A DNA stretch of 64,000 bases, taken from Tubulanus polymorphus. Its lineage: Eukaryota; Nemertea; Palaeonemertea; Tubulaniformes; Tubulanidae. The stretch is from the NCBI RefSeq assembly GCF_964204645.1, contig NC_134031.1, positions 8,098,501-8,162,500 on the forward strand. Direction: 5' to 3'. This document shows positions 1 to 9,621 of the stretch, piece after piece; within the stretch, counting starts at the first letter, position 1, and each line of letters starts with the position of its first letter. Both the position numbers and the translations under genes were made by a program. A model generated the notes under the pieces. It had not been told where the DNA came from and did no database searches. It saw only the letters and a program-made list of their open reading frames with translations.

Positions 1-124
1 CCAGAAAATCGTTTTTTATGTCTAAAATGCAAAAAATCCTTACTGCACATATTCATGCATAATAAAGGTGGATCGACTGATCAAAAATATGCTGTGGCTA
101 CTCGTAGGAACCCTACGGATTACT

Positions 125-455
125 CCGGAGGCTATTCGTACGAAACTAGGGACTGTACACTAATAACTGTCGCCGATTGGCTGATTAACGCCGCGCATGC
201 ACACAAATGTGCGCGACATAGAGAAATCAAGGAAAGTGTGGAGAATAGAGTTAGAGAAAAATATAGTGGATCAAGCGAGACTCGAACCCGGGCCAGTAAA
301 TATCTAGCGCAGCATCATATCACTAGACCACCGAGCTCGCTGACAGTCAGCCGAATGTTTTAACTAGATGTAGCCTCACCTTACCCTAACCCTACCCCTT
401 CCTGTATGAATAATTCCAGAGCAATCTGTACGGGTGCGTACGAATAGCCTCCGGA
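125..455. repeat. Segment bounded by a 19-bp perfect inverted repeat
   Basis: A 19-bp sequence containing CCGGAGGCTATTCG at 125-143 recurs as an exact reverse complement at 437-455. A looser third copy follows at about 470-486. The interval holds a degenerate tRNA-like sequence. It may be a foldback element or a composite SINE. No target-site duplication is clear, so the class is uncertain. Confidence 0.45.
268..341 (-). repeat. Degenerate tRNA-like sequence (possible SINE head)
   Basis: Read on the minus strand it carries a box A-like TGGTCTAGTGATA and a box B-like GGTTCGAGTCT, spaced as in a tRNA. The TGGTCTAGTG block resembles tRNA-Glu or tRNA-Pro. Four of five T-stem pairs form, but the acceptor stem does not close and the anticodon arm is poor. 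A tRNA pseudogene or tRNA-derived SINE head fits better than a functional tRNA. Confidence 0.45.
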
Positions 456-654
456 ATTATTTGTATATGTCCGTATGAATAGCCTCTTCGTTAAAAATAA
501 TGGAACGAAACATCGCACGAAGAGCATGTGTGACAGACAGTAAACCTTAACCTCATGCTGGTTGCGAGGGCGGCAATGAAATAATTGATCATTGATTTTC
601 AGTTGCTTTTGAGGCACTTCTTGATCAAGTAGGCCTCGACCTAATTATACTGAA

Positions 655-1035
655 TCAGTAACAACCTGAAGTACGTACTGACGCTTTCCGAACTGATGAA
701 AATTCAGTATCTTTCGTTTGTACGATCCTCGACGGTGCCATACATGTCCCATCTGGTAACTCGTCAGGTTTGAAGCGGCCATCCGCATATGACCGAAAAC
801 CAGGCGTCGTAGTCCGCATCACATCCTGCCGATCGGTTTCTGATGACAAAGTTGGGTCAATATATTTCATACTGTTCAGATTATGGTAAGATGAAGGAGG
901 GCCTCCTCCGCCGGCTCCCGTCAGTGTCATCAAATGCGGAGGTGGAATGAAATTTTGGAAACCGTTTTCTCCATCTTGATCTTGATCATCTCGAGGGATG
1001 CTGCCCGACCTAGCATTATTTTTCGTAACGTACAT
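655..1035 (-). CDS. Unrecognised Pro/Gly/Ser-rich protein or terminal exon, 126 aa
   Basis: This ORF starts at the first ATG after an in-frame TGA on the minus strand. I do not recognise a family. The product is hydrophilic, with an acidic stretch near residues 16-25, a run of Pro and Gly around residues 31-47 (IPPPH, GAGGGGPP), and a possible tyrosine motif (KYIDP). It has no membrane segment. A TAG followed by AATG just before the start could be a splice acceptor, so this may be the last exon of a longer gene, such as a disordered tail. Composition and length favour real coding over chance. Confidence 0.4.
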   Translation of the reverse strand: MYVTKNNARSGSIPRDDQDQDGENGFQNFIPPPHLMTLTGAGGGGPPSSYHNLNSMKYIDPTLSSETDRQDVMRTTTPGFRSYADGRFKPDELPDGTCMAPSRIVQTKDTEFSSVRKASVRTSGCY

Positions 1036-2234
1036 TCTACACCGGCAGACGTGAAATCAATATCCCGTAACCCTACACAATTCGGCTAAACCACCGCTCC
1101 TAACGGCATCATTGTTTCCGTGAAACCATATCGTTGTTGTTAGTGTTGTTATTGTTCGCCATGATTGAAAAATACACGTGAGATCATTTCCTGTATGGTT
1201 TTAGAATTTACCGTTACAAAACAGTGGCAGCACATTACGGTGGCTTATTTCCAAGTCGCATTTTATCATTCGTTGTCCGTCCCTTGTATTCGAAAGGCAA
1301 TTTTTTTTTGCTGAAGTCCCAAATGATTATAATTTTGAATATATCTTGATTGATCTCTTTGCACATTCACCTAAAGATTTTGCAGTAACTGTGTTATTTC
1401 TGTTTATTCATCTAAACAAGTTTATTTTGTTATTGAATTCGTAAATTTTCTACAGTGTTAAGCTTATATAACATCCATAAATTTTGTGTTATTTTTTATC
1501 CCTCTAATACCTGTAATGGGTTTAAGTGTAAAATACGTTACACGTTACAACATTATACTTCATGTTATGGGTTTACCCTTCAGATTAAGGTTGATCCTTC
1601 ACGTCATGGCATTATCCTTCACCTTATGAGATTATACGTACTTCACGTTATGGGTTAATCCTTCACGTGATGACTTTAGCGTCTGTTTGGCGGGGATGGC
1701 CGCCCATAGTCATCTGTCTCAAATCGCGAAATCGTTTCAGTCTGAATGCCTGTGTTCGCTCAGGCGCGGCGGTGCAGTAAACTTGAATAAAGATGAGCAG
1801 TTCATTTGCGCGGCGTTTGTTCAAATTTTGCCGACAGTTTGTCCGCTCAGCTTGACACGGTTATTGATTCTATTTACTGTACTAATTTGTTTAGTTATTT
1901 ACATGATCATAATTTTTTTTCTTTGCTTGTGTTCTTGTTATTTGTACGAATAATCCTGTGTAGTGGCAGTTGCCATCCGTGCTTTATATTCATTTGCTTA
2001 TATTTTGTGTTTTTGGCTTAGCCGTGCGTAACACGCTTTATTCGCGTACGTTGTTTTTGTGTTGTGAAATTTGACATCCGATTATTTTCGTGGTAATTGG
2101 GCCCGAGATTGGTGTCCTACCAACGATTCTGGTGAATTTTGGAATGTGAGCGTGTTTTGTTTGCATGTTTGTTTCTTATATGCATATGCAGGCGTACGTA
2201 GTCATAATCATTGCGTGTGTGATTTTTCGATAAC
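1036..2234. other. No confident gene; possible retroelement leader in the second half
   Basis: From 1036 to 1560 I see only AT-rich sequence. At 1560-1670 a short motif like TTCACGTTATGGGTT recurs four times with variation. From 1681 the base composition changes, and the stretch before the ORF at 2235 could be a leader or LTR. I cannot find a paired repeat that would prove this. Confidence 0.3.
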
Positions 2235-2642
2235 ATGACATCGTTGTGCGATAGAGTAGCGTATGTTTGTACTATCGGCGCCTCAAAAATTATAACTGAG
2301 GATTTCCTTATTAAGGCATTCGAACCGTACTCGGTACAAAACATTTGTAGTTTTAGCCATGGGTTTTATTTGTTATTTGCATCCAGTGATGAGCTCTCTT
2401 CAGCTGTATATAAATTCAATCAGCAATCGCATGCTTCGGGTAGTTGTCTGAAAGGTGAAATCATGACTAAAGAAAATGAACGGTTATTGCTGACAGTTTT
2501 TAGCCTTCCTTCGGAGGAGACCCAAAAAGCTAAAAAAATTGAGGACTGTGACGATCTCGATAATTTGTATCACAGTTATGGTAACCTGGACGATAAACAA
2601 CAGCATTTTAGTATGGGAGATGACTGTCAAAAAGATGGCTAG
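2235..2642 (+). CDS. Small ORF with a possible divergent RRM fold, 135 aa
   Basis: The first 80 residues can be laid out as a divergent RNA-recognition motif: strand AYVCTI, helix ITEDFLIKAFEPY, strand SVQNICSF, an RNP1-like strand HGFYLLFAS, then helix DELSSAVYKFNQQ. The tail is acidic and polar. PNMA/gag-type proteins can carry an N-terminal RRM-like region, and a gag-protease relic lies at 21.5 kb, so a truncated retroelement gag start is one explanation. A cellular exon is another. The RRM call rests only on the pattern of hydrophobic residues. Confidence 0.35.
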   Translation: MTSLCDRVAYVCTIGASKIITEDFLIKAFEPYSVQNICSFSHGFYLLFASSDELSSAVYKFNQQSHASGSCLKGEIMTKENERLLLTVFSLPSEETQKAKKIEDCDDLDNLYHSYGNLDDKQQHFSMGDDCQKDG

Positions 2643-3480
2643 AAAATAGATTTTGTTCAATCGGCGAGCCATACGGACTTTCTTGGTACCGATGGAAGGA
2701 CAACATCTTGGGGCTTCGGACGCTGGGTGTTGTCACCCTGACAACAGGTGCAGTGTTGCAATAATCGGTTGTCAAGGTGACGACGGTGCTTTTCTTTTTT
2801 CGTTTAACCTTATTTCTGAGCATCAACAAAATAAGCAATAACTGGTAAACTATGATATGTAGCCTTAAAATTTCAAAATAAAATATTATTGCAGATAACT
2901 GTCAACCATTATCTATGAAATATAAATACTTCATATAGGTATTTACCTCTGAACTTAGCGGTTCTTTCCATAATTTGCGTTTTCTCCATGGTTCAGTGAG
3001 ATTGATTATTCCTACAAAATTAACTCAAAATACAGGATAACTTTGCATGGATTAAATGATAGTCTATGATAACAGCTTCATGTCCATTGTTGGTAATAGA
3101 TGAAAATAGTCGTTTCCATGGTTACATAGACAACAATAGATGATAAGATGCATCACTGGAAATGCAATTTTTTACCATGTCTCTGCAACCAATCGAGGTA
3201 GGACTAAAATTTTTGTGTCTATTCCTATGTTTTTGAGGGCGACCTGTCATTTAAAATAAGATTTGCTGACATCGGACTGCAATTAAGTATCAAAACTAAG
3301 ATCGCCATGTGTTCATGTCAGTATATTATCATTAAGATACCTGAACTTTCAATGATTTATCCAGAAGAGCTGTGTAATAAATTATTCAGTAATAATAAGT
3401 AATTTTACATCATGTATTTGTAAATATTTCATGTTACTTATAGTTATTTTATTTTATCTACATGTAAACTAAACATCATT
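2643..3480. other. AT-rich stretch with no recognised feature
   Basis: No exon-like ORF, TIR pair or tandem repeat is visible. By position it is the 3' flank of the minus-strand pseudogene that ends at 3481. Confidence 0.5.
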
Positions 3481-3836
3481 TTACGATTCGTCATCAGTAT
3501 CAGTATCCCGTTTTGGCGATTGTCTGTTTTTACAGTTTTTATTGGAGCCGCGTGCATCAATACACAACATGTTATTCCTAGAACAAGTGCATCGACCACT
3601 ATCACAGTTTGCCTTGCAGCCACATTCTAATAGCTCAGTTAAACACTTTGGAGCTGAGTCTTTTGCACCAAATTTCACAGTTAGTTTATTATCATGATCC
3701 AGTTTCCAGCCATTTCCAACAGGGTTTGGTATCTGAGGAATAGGTATCAATGAACTCCTCCAAATGAATGCTTGATAGTTAGCTCTTTGCAAATGCTGCA
3801 TAAAACTGTCGTTTGTCGGGGGAAGATTATTACAGC
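3481..3836 (-). pseudogene. C-terminal piece of FEN/PIN-like, CXC-tailed gene family
   Basis: This is the 3' end of the gene whose rest lies at 10235-12657. It has the block LPPTNDSFMQHLQRANYQ, the SLIPIPQIPNPVGNGWKL block, and a Cys-rich tail with about eight cysteines (CGCKANCDSGRCTCS) like the CXC domain of tesmin/TSO1 proteins. From memory of the family, large uncharacterised proteins with this tail are multicopy in cnidarians, molluscs and hemichordates. The frame runs out at the 6-bp target duplication of the Polinton-like insertion, and removing the insertion plus one duplication copy lets the frame continue into the other half. The main half has frameshifts, so the locus is called a pseudogene. 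Confidence 0.7.
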
Positions 3837-3842
3837 CATTCC
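3837..3842 (+). repeat. Left 6-bp target-site duplication CATTCC
   Basis: CATTCC lies directly before the element's first bases AGTAATA and is repeated at 10229-10234 directly after its last bases. Six-bp duplications are the Polinton/Maverick hallmark. Confidence 0.8.
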
Positions 3843-4466
3843 AGTAATAAGGAAAGTGGGCTTTCATACCAGAGGTCGAGAGGTCGAGACACCACTCATC
3901 ACAGAAAGTATCAGCGAATTAAGAAATAAAAATAAGTTTAGAAAAATTAAATTTTTTTTGTTTTTTTCCAAAAATAAACACACTTTTTAATATGAAAGCG
4001 CTAATAAAATGATAAAATTGTTCAATATTAAAAGTGTGAGTAAAGTGTGAGTAAAATAATTTAGATTTTCAATGTTAAAAGTGTGAGTAAAGTGTGAGTA
4101 AAATAATTTAGATTTTCAATGTTAAAAGTGTGAGTAAAGTGTGAGTAAAATAATTTAGATTTTCAATGTTAAAAGTGTGAGTAAAGTGTGAGTAATAATT
4201 TTGCTATATAAATGAAAGAAGAAATGGAATTTAAAATTGAAATAAAAGAATTGAATGAATTATTTTCACTGTTTAACATTAAAAATTGTATCTCAGCAAA
4301 AAATTTAGTATATGGAAGACAATATAAAATTAATAATGTTACTGTAATTAATCAAATAGTATTAAATGAAACATATTTAATAACTGAACTAATCGATACT
4401 TTAGATAATGGCGCCAAAAATCCTAAAATATTTAATACAGTTTTAAATTATAAAGGTAATTTAGAT
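3843..4466 (+). repeat. Left TIR of the Polinton-like element (first part)
   Basis: It is an inverted copy of about 9654-10228. The match resumes after the LINE at 7779 and runs to about 7808. The left TIR has one more 47-bp subterminal unit than the right, and this accounts for the whole length difference. It includes the N-terminal 80 or so codons of the element's gene. Confidence 0.8.
4022..4200 (+). repeat. 47-bp subterminal tandem repeats in the left TIR
   Basis: Each unit contains the motif GTGTGAGTAAAGTGTGAGTA followed by AAATAATTTAGATTTTC. There are four copies here, the last partial, and three in the right TIR at about 9918-10050. They may be binding sites for a terminal protein or transposition factor. 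That is inference only. Confidence 0.8.
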
Positions 4467-4522
4467 AATAATAAATAATAATAAAAAGTTCTTTTAAAGC
4501 GCTTTTCCGCAGTATCCCACGC

Positions 4523-6760
4523 TCAAAGCGCTATCTCCTGGAAATACTGCAAAAACAGATATGTCTTTAGAGCGTTGCGAAAAGATCCTTCGTCAACGGT
4601 GGAACGAATGGAAATGGGTAGTCTATTCCAAAGGTAGGGCGCACAGCTAGAAAAGGCACGGTCGCCATATTTGGATTTAGAACGAGGAACGTGTAAAGCA
4701 AGGCTGGAAGAAGAACGAGTGCGCCCCTCTACCCTACGTAGCAGATTTGACAAGTAAACTGGAGCAGATCCATGGATACAACGGTGTACGGTTGACAAGA
4801 TCTTAAACTCGATTCTAGCCTGGACAGGCAGCCAATGGAGATCTATGAGAATAGGTGTTATTCTATCAAACTTCCTTTTACGACACACTAATCTGGCTGC
4901 CATATTTTGTGCTCGCTGAAGAGGCGCTAATGTTTTTGCTGGTAGTCCGTAAAGTATTCCATTGTTGAAATCAAGACGGGACAGGACGAAAGCACGAACT
5001 AATTTTATAGTGCTGTTTTGGTCCAAGAATCGGCGTATGCGACCAATTTTATACAAAGACGCGTAAGCAGCTTTACAAGTACGTTTAATATGCTCCTGCA
5101 TAGTCACACCCTGGTCCAACCAAGCCCCTAGGTCCTTAACAGACTCAGAGGTTGTAATCGGAACACCGTCTACTTCAATCTCAGGCACTGATCCAACTTT
5201 TCTCGTAGACACAAGATTCACAGCCTCCGTCTTTGGAGGGTTCAGCGCGAGCTTATTAACAGTAAGCCATGATTTAATATCCGTTATACAGGTCTCCATG
5301 TTTTTCACCATTATATCACGCTGAGTGCGATCACCGAGCGCAACCGTATCAATAAGCTGATTATCATCAGCAAACAGTTGATAATCCAAGGAATGATCAC
5401 GCATCACATTGCTCAGCGGTAGGGTGTAGAAAGTGAACAATATAGGGCCTAGCACTGATCCCTGCGGCACAACAAATTGGAGAGGAACGGATTCCGACAG
5501 TTGACCGGAGATGTAGAGTGAAAGAGTTCTCCCCTGCAGATAGGATTCAAACCAGCACAATGCCACATCACTCACTCCAATACACGTTCGGAGCCTTTCA
5601 AGCATGATCGTATGGTCAACGGTATCAAAAGCAGCGGTTAAATCCAATAACGTTAGAAGCACTTCATGGCCAGAGTCCAATGATGTAAGAATCTGGTCAG
5701 TTACTTTCATTAATACCGACTCAGTACTATGGCCTCTTCGATACGCCGATTGGTTCGGGTCGTAGAGACCGTTTAGTGTCATGTGAGTGATGAGACGCAC
5801 AGCTGCAACACGTTCGATTAGCTTGGACAAATAGCTCAAGTTAGAAACAGGCCTGAAACTCCCGCGGGCATCCTTGTCCATTGAGGGTTTTTTGAGAAGT
5901 GGCTTCACAATCGCAAATTTCAAAGCAGTAGGAAACTGCTCACTCTCCAACGATTTATTTACTATGGACACTAACACAGGTAGTAATGACTCGATACACC
6001 CCTTTATTACAACTGTTGGAATGGGGTCGAGAGAACAACACTTAGACGGAAGCGATAACACCAGCTTTTTTATTTCATCTCCGGTAGCTGGTACAAAACT
6101 ATTGAAGACTTGAACATTGGTATTTAAAGTATCCTCGGATGATACAGCATCAACTAAGTCAAGCCTTTCGCGAATAGTTGCGATCTTCTGCATAAAAAAC
6201 GAGCAAAATTCCTCAGCAAGTTTTTTTGGGTCCGAGTGTTCAGGCAAAGGTGAACATTTTTCCTTGCCAAGAAGGTTATCGACCAAGTGGAACAGCTCTT
6301 TACTATTTCCAGAACAAATCTTTGACCTGTGATATTCAAGTTTCGAATTTTCAATGATATTACAAACAGCTTGCCTCTGAGCACGAAACAGCTGTCTGTT
6401 AATCTCTGTTTTGTCCTTTCTCCACTTTCGTTCAAGTTTCCGTCTAACACGTCTAGCCTGTTTTATCTCATCATTAAACCACGGAGTGTCGGGCCTAACT
6501 CCAACTGATTTGGTGATCTCCGGAGCATGTTTATCCAAGATGCAGCCGAGCACTAAATTGTACTGTTCGACCAATGCATCCAGGTCCTCGTTTGGATTTA
6601 ACAAGAGTTCAGAGTTTGATGTCATGATTGAAAGCATTATAATCAATGTCCTTAATCCTTCTGAATGTGACAGTTTTCTTTGCATGGCGTGGCTTATCAA
6701 CTGATAAACTAAACTGAACCGCAAAATGATCCGGTGGCAAAGATGGATCAACGCGCACAT
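4523..6760 (-). CDS. LINE reverse transcriptase region
   Basis: This is a non-LTR reverse transcriptase copying LINE RNA at a nicked target. All core blocks are present: FRPVSNLSYLSKLIERV, QSAYRRGHSTE, LLDLTAAFDTVDH, VVPQGSVLGPILF, and the catalytic box LFADDNQ near residue 465. It is followed by the thumb and a C-terminal region with LHWLPVQ and RDRAF-like blocks typical of the CR1/L2 group. The first residues up to about 6615 are out-of-frame reading. The true domain joins the endonuclease ORF through a one-base frameshift near 6612. The ORF is otherwise uninterrupted for over 700 codons, so the insertion is recent. Confidence 0.85.
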   Translation of the reverse strand: MCALIHLCHRIILRFSLVYQLISHAMQRKLSHSEGLRTLIIMLSIMTSNSELLLNPNEDLDALVEQYNLVLGCILDKHAPEITKSVGVRPDTPWFNDEIKQARRVRRKLERKWRKDKTEINRQLFRAQRQAVCNIIENSKLEYHRSKICSGNSKELFHLVDNLLGKEKCSPLPEHSDPKKLAEEFCSFFMQKIATIRERLDLVDAVSSEDTLNTNVQVFNSFVPATGDEIKKLVLSLPSKCCSLDPIPTVVIKGCIESLLPVLVSIVNKSLESEQFPTALKFAIVKPLLKKPSMDKDARGSFRPVSNLSYLSKLIERVAAVRLITHMTLNGLYDPNQSAYRRGHSTESVLMKVTDQILTSLDSGHEVLLTLLDLTAAFDTVDHTIMLERLRTCIGVSDVALCWFESYLQGRTLSLYISGQLSESVPLQFVVPQGSVLGPILFTFYTLPLSNVMRDHSLDYQLFADDNQLIDTVALGDRTQRDIMVKNMETCITDIKSWLTVNKLALNPPKTEAVNLVSTRKVGSVPEIEVDGVPITTSESVKDLGAWLDQGVTMQEHIKRTCKAAYASLYKIGRIRRFLDQNSTIKLVRAFVLSRLDFNNGILYGLPAKTLAPLQRAQNMAARLVCRKRKFDRITPILIDLHWLPVQARIEFKILSTVHRCIHGSAPVYLSNLLRRVEGRTRSSSSLALHVPRSKSKYGDRAFSSCAPYLWNRLPISIRSTVDEGSFRNALKTYLFLQYFQEIAL

Positions 6761-7607
6761 CAGAGATCAAACTCTTACTCGCAGATGGAACAATCACCAA
6801 GTCTATTATATGTCCCTTCACATGTGTTGGTTCCTGTACTAACTGAACCAGACCAAAAGTTTCCAAAAGCAGCAAAAAACTAGCAACAGCTGAATTGTCT
6901 GGTTTGTCCACATGGATGTTGAAATCGCCACAAATCAGGAGATGCTCTGTTTCCGGTACCACACGCTCGAGAAGAGAACCAAACTCATTCACAAACTCAC
7001 TAACAAATCTTGGATGTGGGTCAGGTCTATAAATCACAATGACCCTCAAAGTAACTGATTGATAAGCAACTGATACATCCAAGTGTTCAAAGTACTGAAA
7101 TTCCACTCGCTCATTGGCTTCTACACCTAAGCCGTCTCTATACAATAATCCCACTCCACCACCAGTCTTTGAAACTCTTGGTCTATGAATAAAGTTACAT
7201 CCGGGAATCTGATTCTTCAAAGAAGAGATAACTATATTATCAGCATCATCCCCTCTCAGCCATGTTTCAGTCACAATAGCAAGGGCAGATTTGTTTTCAC
7301 AGACTGATTCACATAAAGGAATCACTTTTCCTCTTAAAGATCTAGCATTCCAAACTGTCACATTAGCACATGCTTGACCTCTACTATGTCTGCCTGCCCT
7401 TTTACCACGCCTAGTCGCACACCGTTTATAAATATTAAGCTCCCTCAAATGTCCTTCCAATTTAGGTAATAAAGATCCGTGATTTGGTAGTTTAAGTTCA
7501 ACCAGTTCAGCTACTGTATACATAGAATATACAGGGTCACTAAATATGGTGGCAGACAGAAAATAAATCCATTCTAGAATATAAGTCCAATAAAAGTCCG
7601 GTAACAT
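6609..7607 (-). CDS. LINE AP-type endonuclease region
   Basis: This is the apurinic/apyrimidinic-type endonuclease that nicks target DNA for LINE insertion. It shows WNARSL, the ETWL block, a Gly-rich GGGVGLLYR, VIVIYRPD, the catalytic-type GDFNIHVD, and a C-terminal PPDHFAVQF carrying the Asp-His pair. The start at 7607 is the first ATG in frame, with roughly 85 leader residues before the domain. The frame stops just as RT sequence begins in another frame, so the original protein was an endonuclease-RT fusion now broken by one indel. Confidence 0.8.
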   Translation of the reverse strand: MLPDFYWTYILEWIYFLSATIFSDPVYSMYTVAELVELKLPNHGSLLPKLEGHLRELNIYKRCATRRGKRAGRHSRGQACANVTVWNARSLRGKVIPLCESVCENKSALAIVTETWLRGDDADNIVISSLKNQIPGCNFIHRPRVSKTGGGVGLLYRDGLGVEANERVEFQYFEHLDVSVAYQSVTLRVIVIYRPDPHPRFVSEFVNEFGSLLERVVPETEHLLICGDFNIHVDKPDNSAVASFLLLLETFGLVQLVQEPTHVKGHIIDLVIVPSASKSLISDVRVDPSLPPDHFAVQFSLSVDKPRHAKKTVTFRRIKDIDYNAFNHDIKL

Positions 7608-8261
7608 TTCGATTTTTCCACTTTCTTCGTTCTACAGTTACGAGCATAATCACAGCATATTCATAAACACATCTGAACACTTGACATAGGATTATTATCT
7701 TAAATTCCATGAATAATTTGAAGTTTTCCAGGAGACTCAGAGAGCAGCTGTCACGCGCTCATCTGATCAACGATATATGATGAAAACCTAATAAATATTC
7801 TTAAATTTCCTTTTAATGAAAGAGAAAGTGATATAATACTTTCAAAAGGTAATGATAGGATAGACTTAAGAATTGAAAAACGACAATTATATTATTGTAA
7901 TTTTGATAATAAACAAATTATTTATAATGAAAATACATCAAATATTGAAATTCAATGTGATTTAGAAAACAATAATTCTTTTAAAGATATTGCAATTCAG
8001 TGTGATTTAGAAAATAGTAAATCTTTTAAAGATATCGCAATTCAATGTGATTTAGAGAACGAATTCAAAAGATTTAATCCTAATGAAAAAATTCATTGTT
8101 ATTGCGGAGGTAAATATTCAAAATCACATAAATCAAAGCATTACCAAACAATTAAACATAAAACAGGTGTAAAGAGTAACAATTCTACATTGAAAATAAA
8201 TTAAATAGTCAAATAATTATTGAATTAAGTTAAACGATTTAAATATCTAATAGACTGTTAA

Positions 8262-9619
8262 AATGATAAATTGTTTGACAGTTGAAATGATAAATTGTTT
8301 GACTGTTAAAATGATAAATTGTTTGACAGTTGAAATGATAAATTGTTTGACAGTTGAAATGATAAATTGTTTGACAGTTGAAATGATAAATTGTTTGACA
8401 TTTGAAATGATAAATTGTTTGACAGCTGAAATGATAAATTGTTCGACTGTTGAAATGATTTGACAGTTGAAATGATAAATTGTTTGACAGTTGAAATGAT
8501 AAATTGTTCGACTGTTGAAATGATAAATTGTTTGACAGTTGAAATGATAAATTGTTCGACTGTTGAAATGATAAGACAGTTGAAATGATAAATTGTTTGA
8601 CAGTTGAAAGGATAGATTGTTTGACAGTTGAAATGATATATTGTTTGACAGTTGAAATGATACATTGTTCGAATGTTGAAATGATAAATTGTTCGGCAGT
8701 TGAAATGATAAATTGTTTGACAGTTGAAATGATAAATTGTTTGACAGTTGAAATTATAAATTGTTCGACTGTTGAAATGATAAATTGTTTGACAGTTGAA
8801 ATGATAAATTGTTTGACAGTTGAAATGATAAATTGTTTGGCAGTTGAAATGATAAATTGTTTGACTGTTGAAATGATAAATTGTTTGACAGTTGAAATGA
8901 TAAATTGTTTGAAAGCTGAAATGATAAATTGTTCGACAGTTGAAATGATAAATTGTTCGACTGTTGAAATGATAAATTGTTCGACTGTTGAAATGATTTG
9001 ACAGTTGAAATGATAAATTGTTTGACAGTTGAAATGATAAATTGTTTGACAGTTGAAATGATAAATTGTTTGACAGTTGAAATGATAAATAGTTTGACAG
9101 TTGAAATGATAAATTGTTCGACTGTTGAAATGATAAGACAGTTGAAATGATAAATTGTTTGACAGTTGAAATGATAAATTGTTTGACAGTTGAAATGATA
9201 AATTGTTTGACAGTTGAAATGATAAATTGTTCGACTGTTGAAATGATAAATTGTTCGGCAGTTGAAATGATAAATTGTTTGACAGTTGAAATGATAAATT
9301 GTTTGACAGTTGAAATTATAAATTGTTCGACTGTGGAAATGATAAATTGTTTGACAGTTGAAATGATAAATTGTTTGACAGTTGAAATGATAAATTGTTC
9401 GACTGTTGAAATGATTTGACAGTTGAAATGATAAATTGTTCGACTGTTGAAATGTTAGATTGTTCGACTGTTAAAATGTTAAATTGTTCGACTGTTAAAA
9501 TGTTAAATTGTTCGACTGTTGAAATGATAAATTGTTTGACAGTTGAAATGATAAATTGTTTGACCGTTGAAATGATAAATTGTTTGACAGTTGAAATGAT
9601 AAATTGTTTGACAGTTGTA
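8262..9619 (+). repeat. 24-bp satellite, about 55 copies, inside the Polinton-like element
   Basis: The unit is ATGATAAATTGTTTGACAGTTGAA with point variants (TTCGACTG for TTTGACAG). Because 24 is a multiple of three and the unit has no stop in some frames, long repetitive ORFs appear on both strands (MINCLTVE on plus, ISTVKQF-type on minus). Truncated units (ATGATTTGACAG, ATGATAAGACAG) recur at intervals and suggest larger blocks were duplicated. I do not regard these ORFs as genes. Confidence 0.9.
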
Positions 9620-9621
9620 AT

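Larger units (their letters stand above)
4467..7778 (-). mobile_element. CR1/L2-group LINE inserted in the Polinton-like element
   Basis: The element is about 3.3 kb on the minus strand, with an apurinic-type endonuclease and a reverse transcriptase. Its 3' end is a short run of TTA/ATT triplets (4467-4488) rather than poly-A, as in CR1/L2-type elements. It interrupts the left TIR exactly where the right TIR copy is continuous, with GAT on both sides (4464-4466 and 7779-7781) as a minimal duplication. No separate ORF1 is visible. The copy has a single frameshift between the endonuclease and RT regions, so it looks young. Confidence 0.8.
4212..8204 (+). pseudogene. Polinton-borne gene with CxCGG zinc-finger-like end, split by LINE
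   Basis: The N-terminal part (4212-4466, starting MKEEMEF) lies in the TIR. The C-terminal part runs from 7779 to a TAA at 8202-8204. The LINE between them is flanked by GAT, and the reading frame is the same on both sides, so the gene was one ORF of about 220 codons before the LINE arrived. The second part has two full and one partial near-identical repeats of a short motif (IQCDLEN plus SFKD) and ends in a zinc-ribbon-like motif: Cys codons at 8097 and 8103 followed by Gly-Gly, and His codons at 8139 and 8157. From family knowledge, fingers of the type C-x-C-G-G-x-Y then H-x5-H occur in proteins of large DNA viruses and related transposons. The function is unknown. Confidence 0.6.

Noticed and set aside
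8262-9619. CRISPR-like array
   Set aside because: The repeats are contiguous, without unique spacers, and the genome is eukaryotic.
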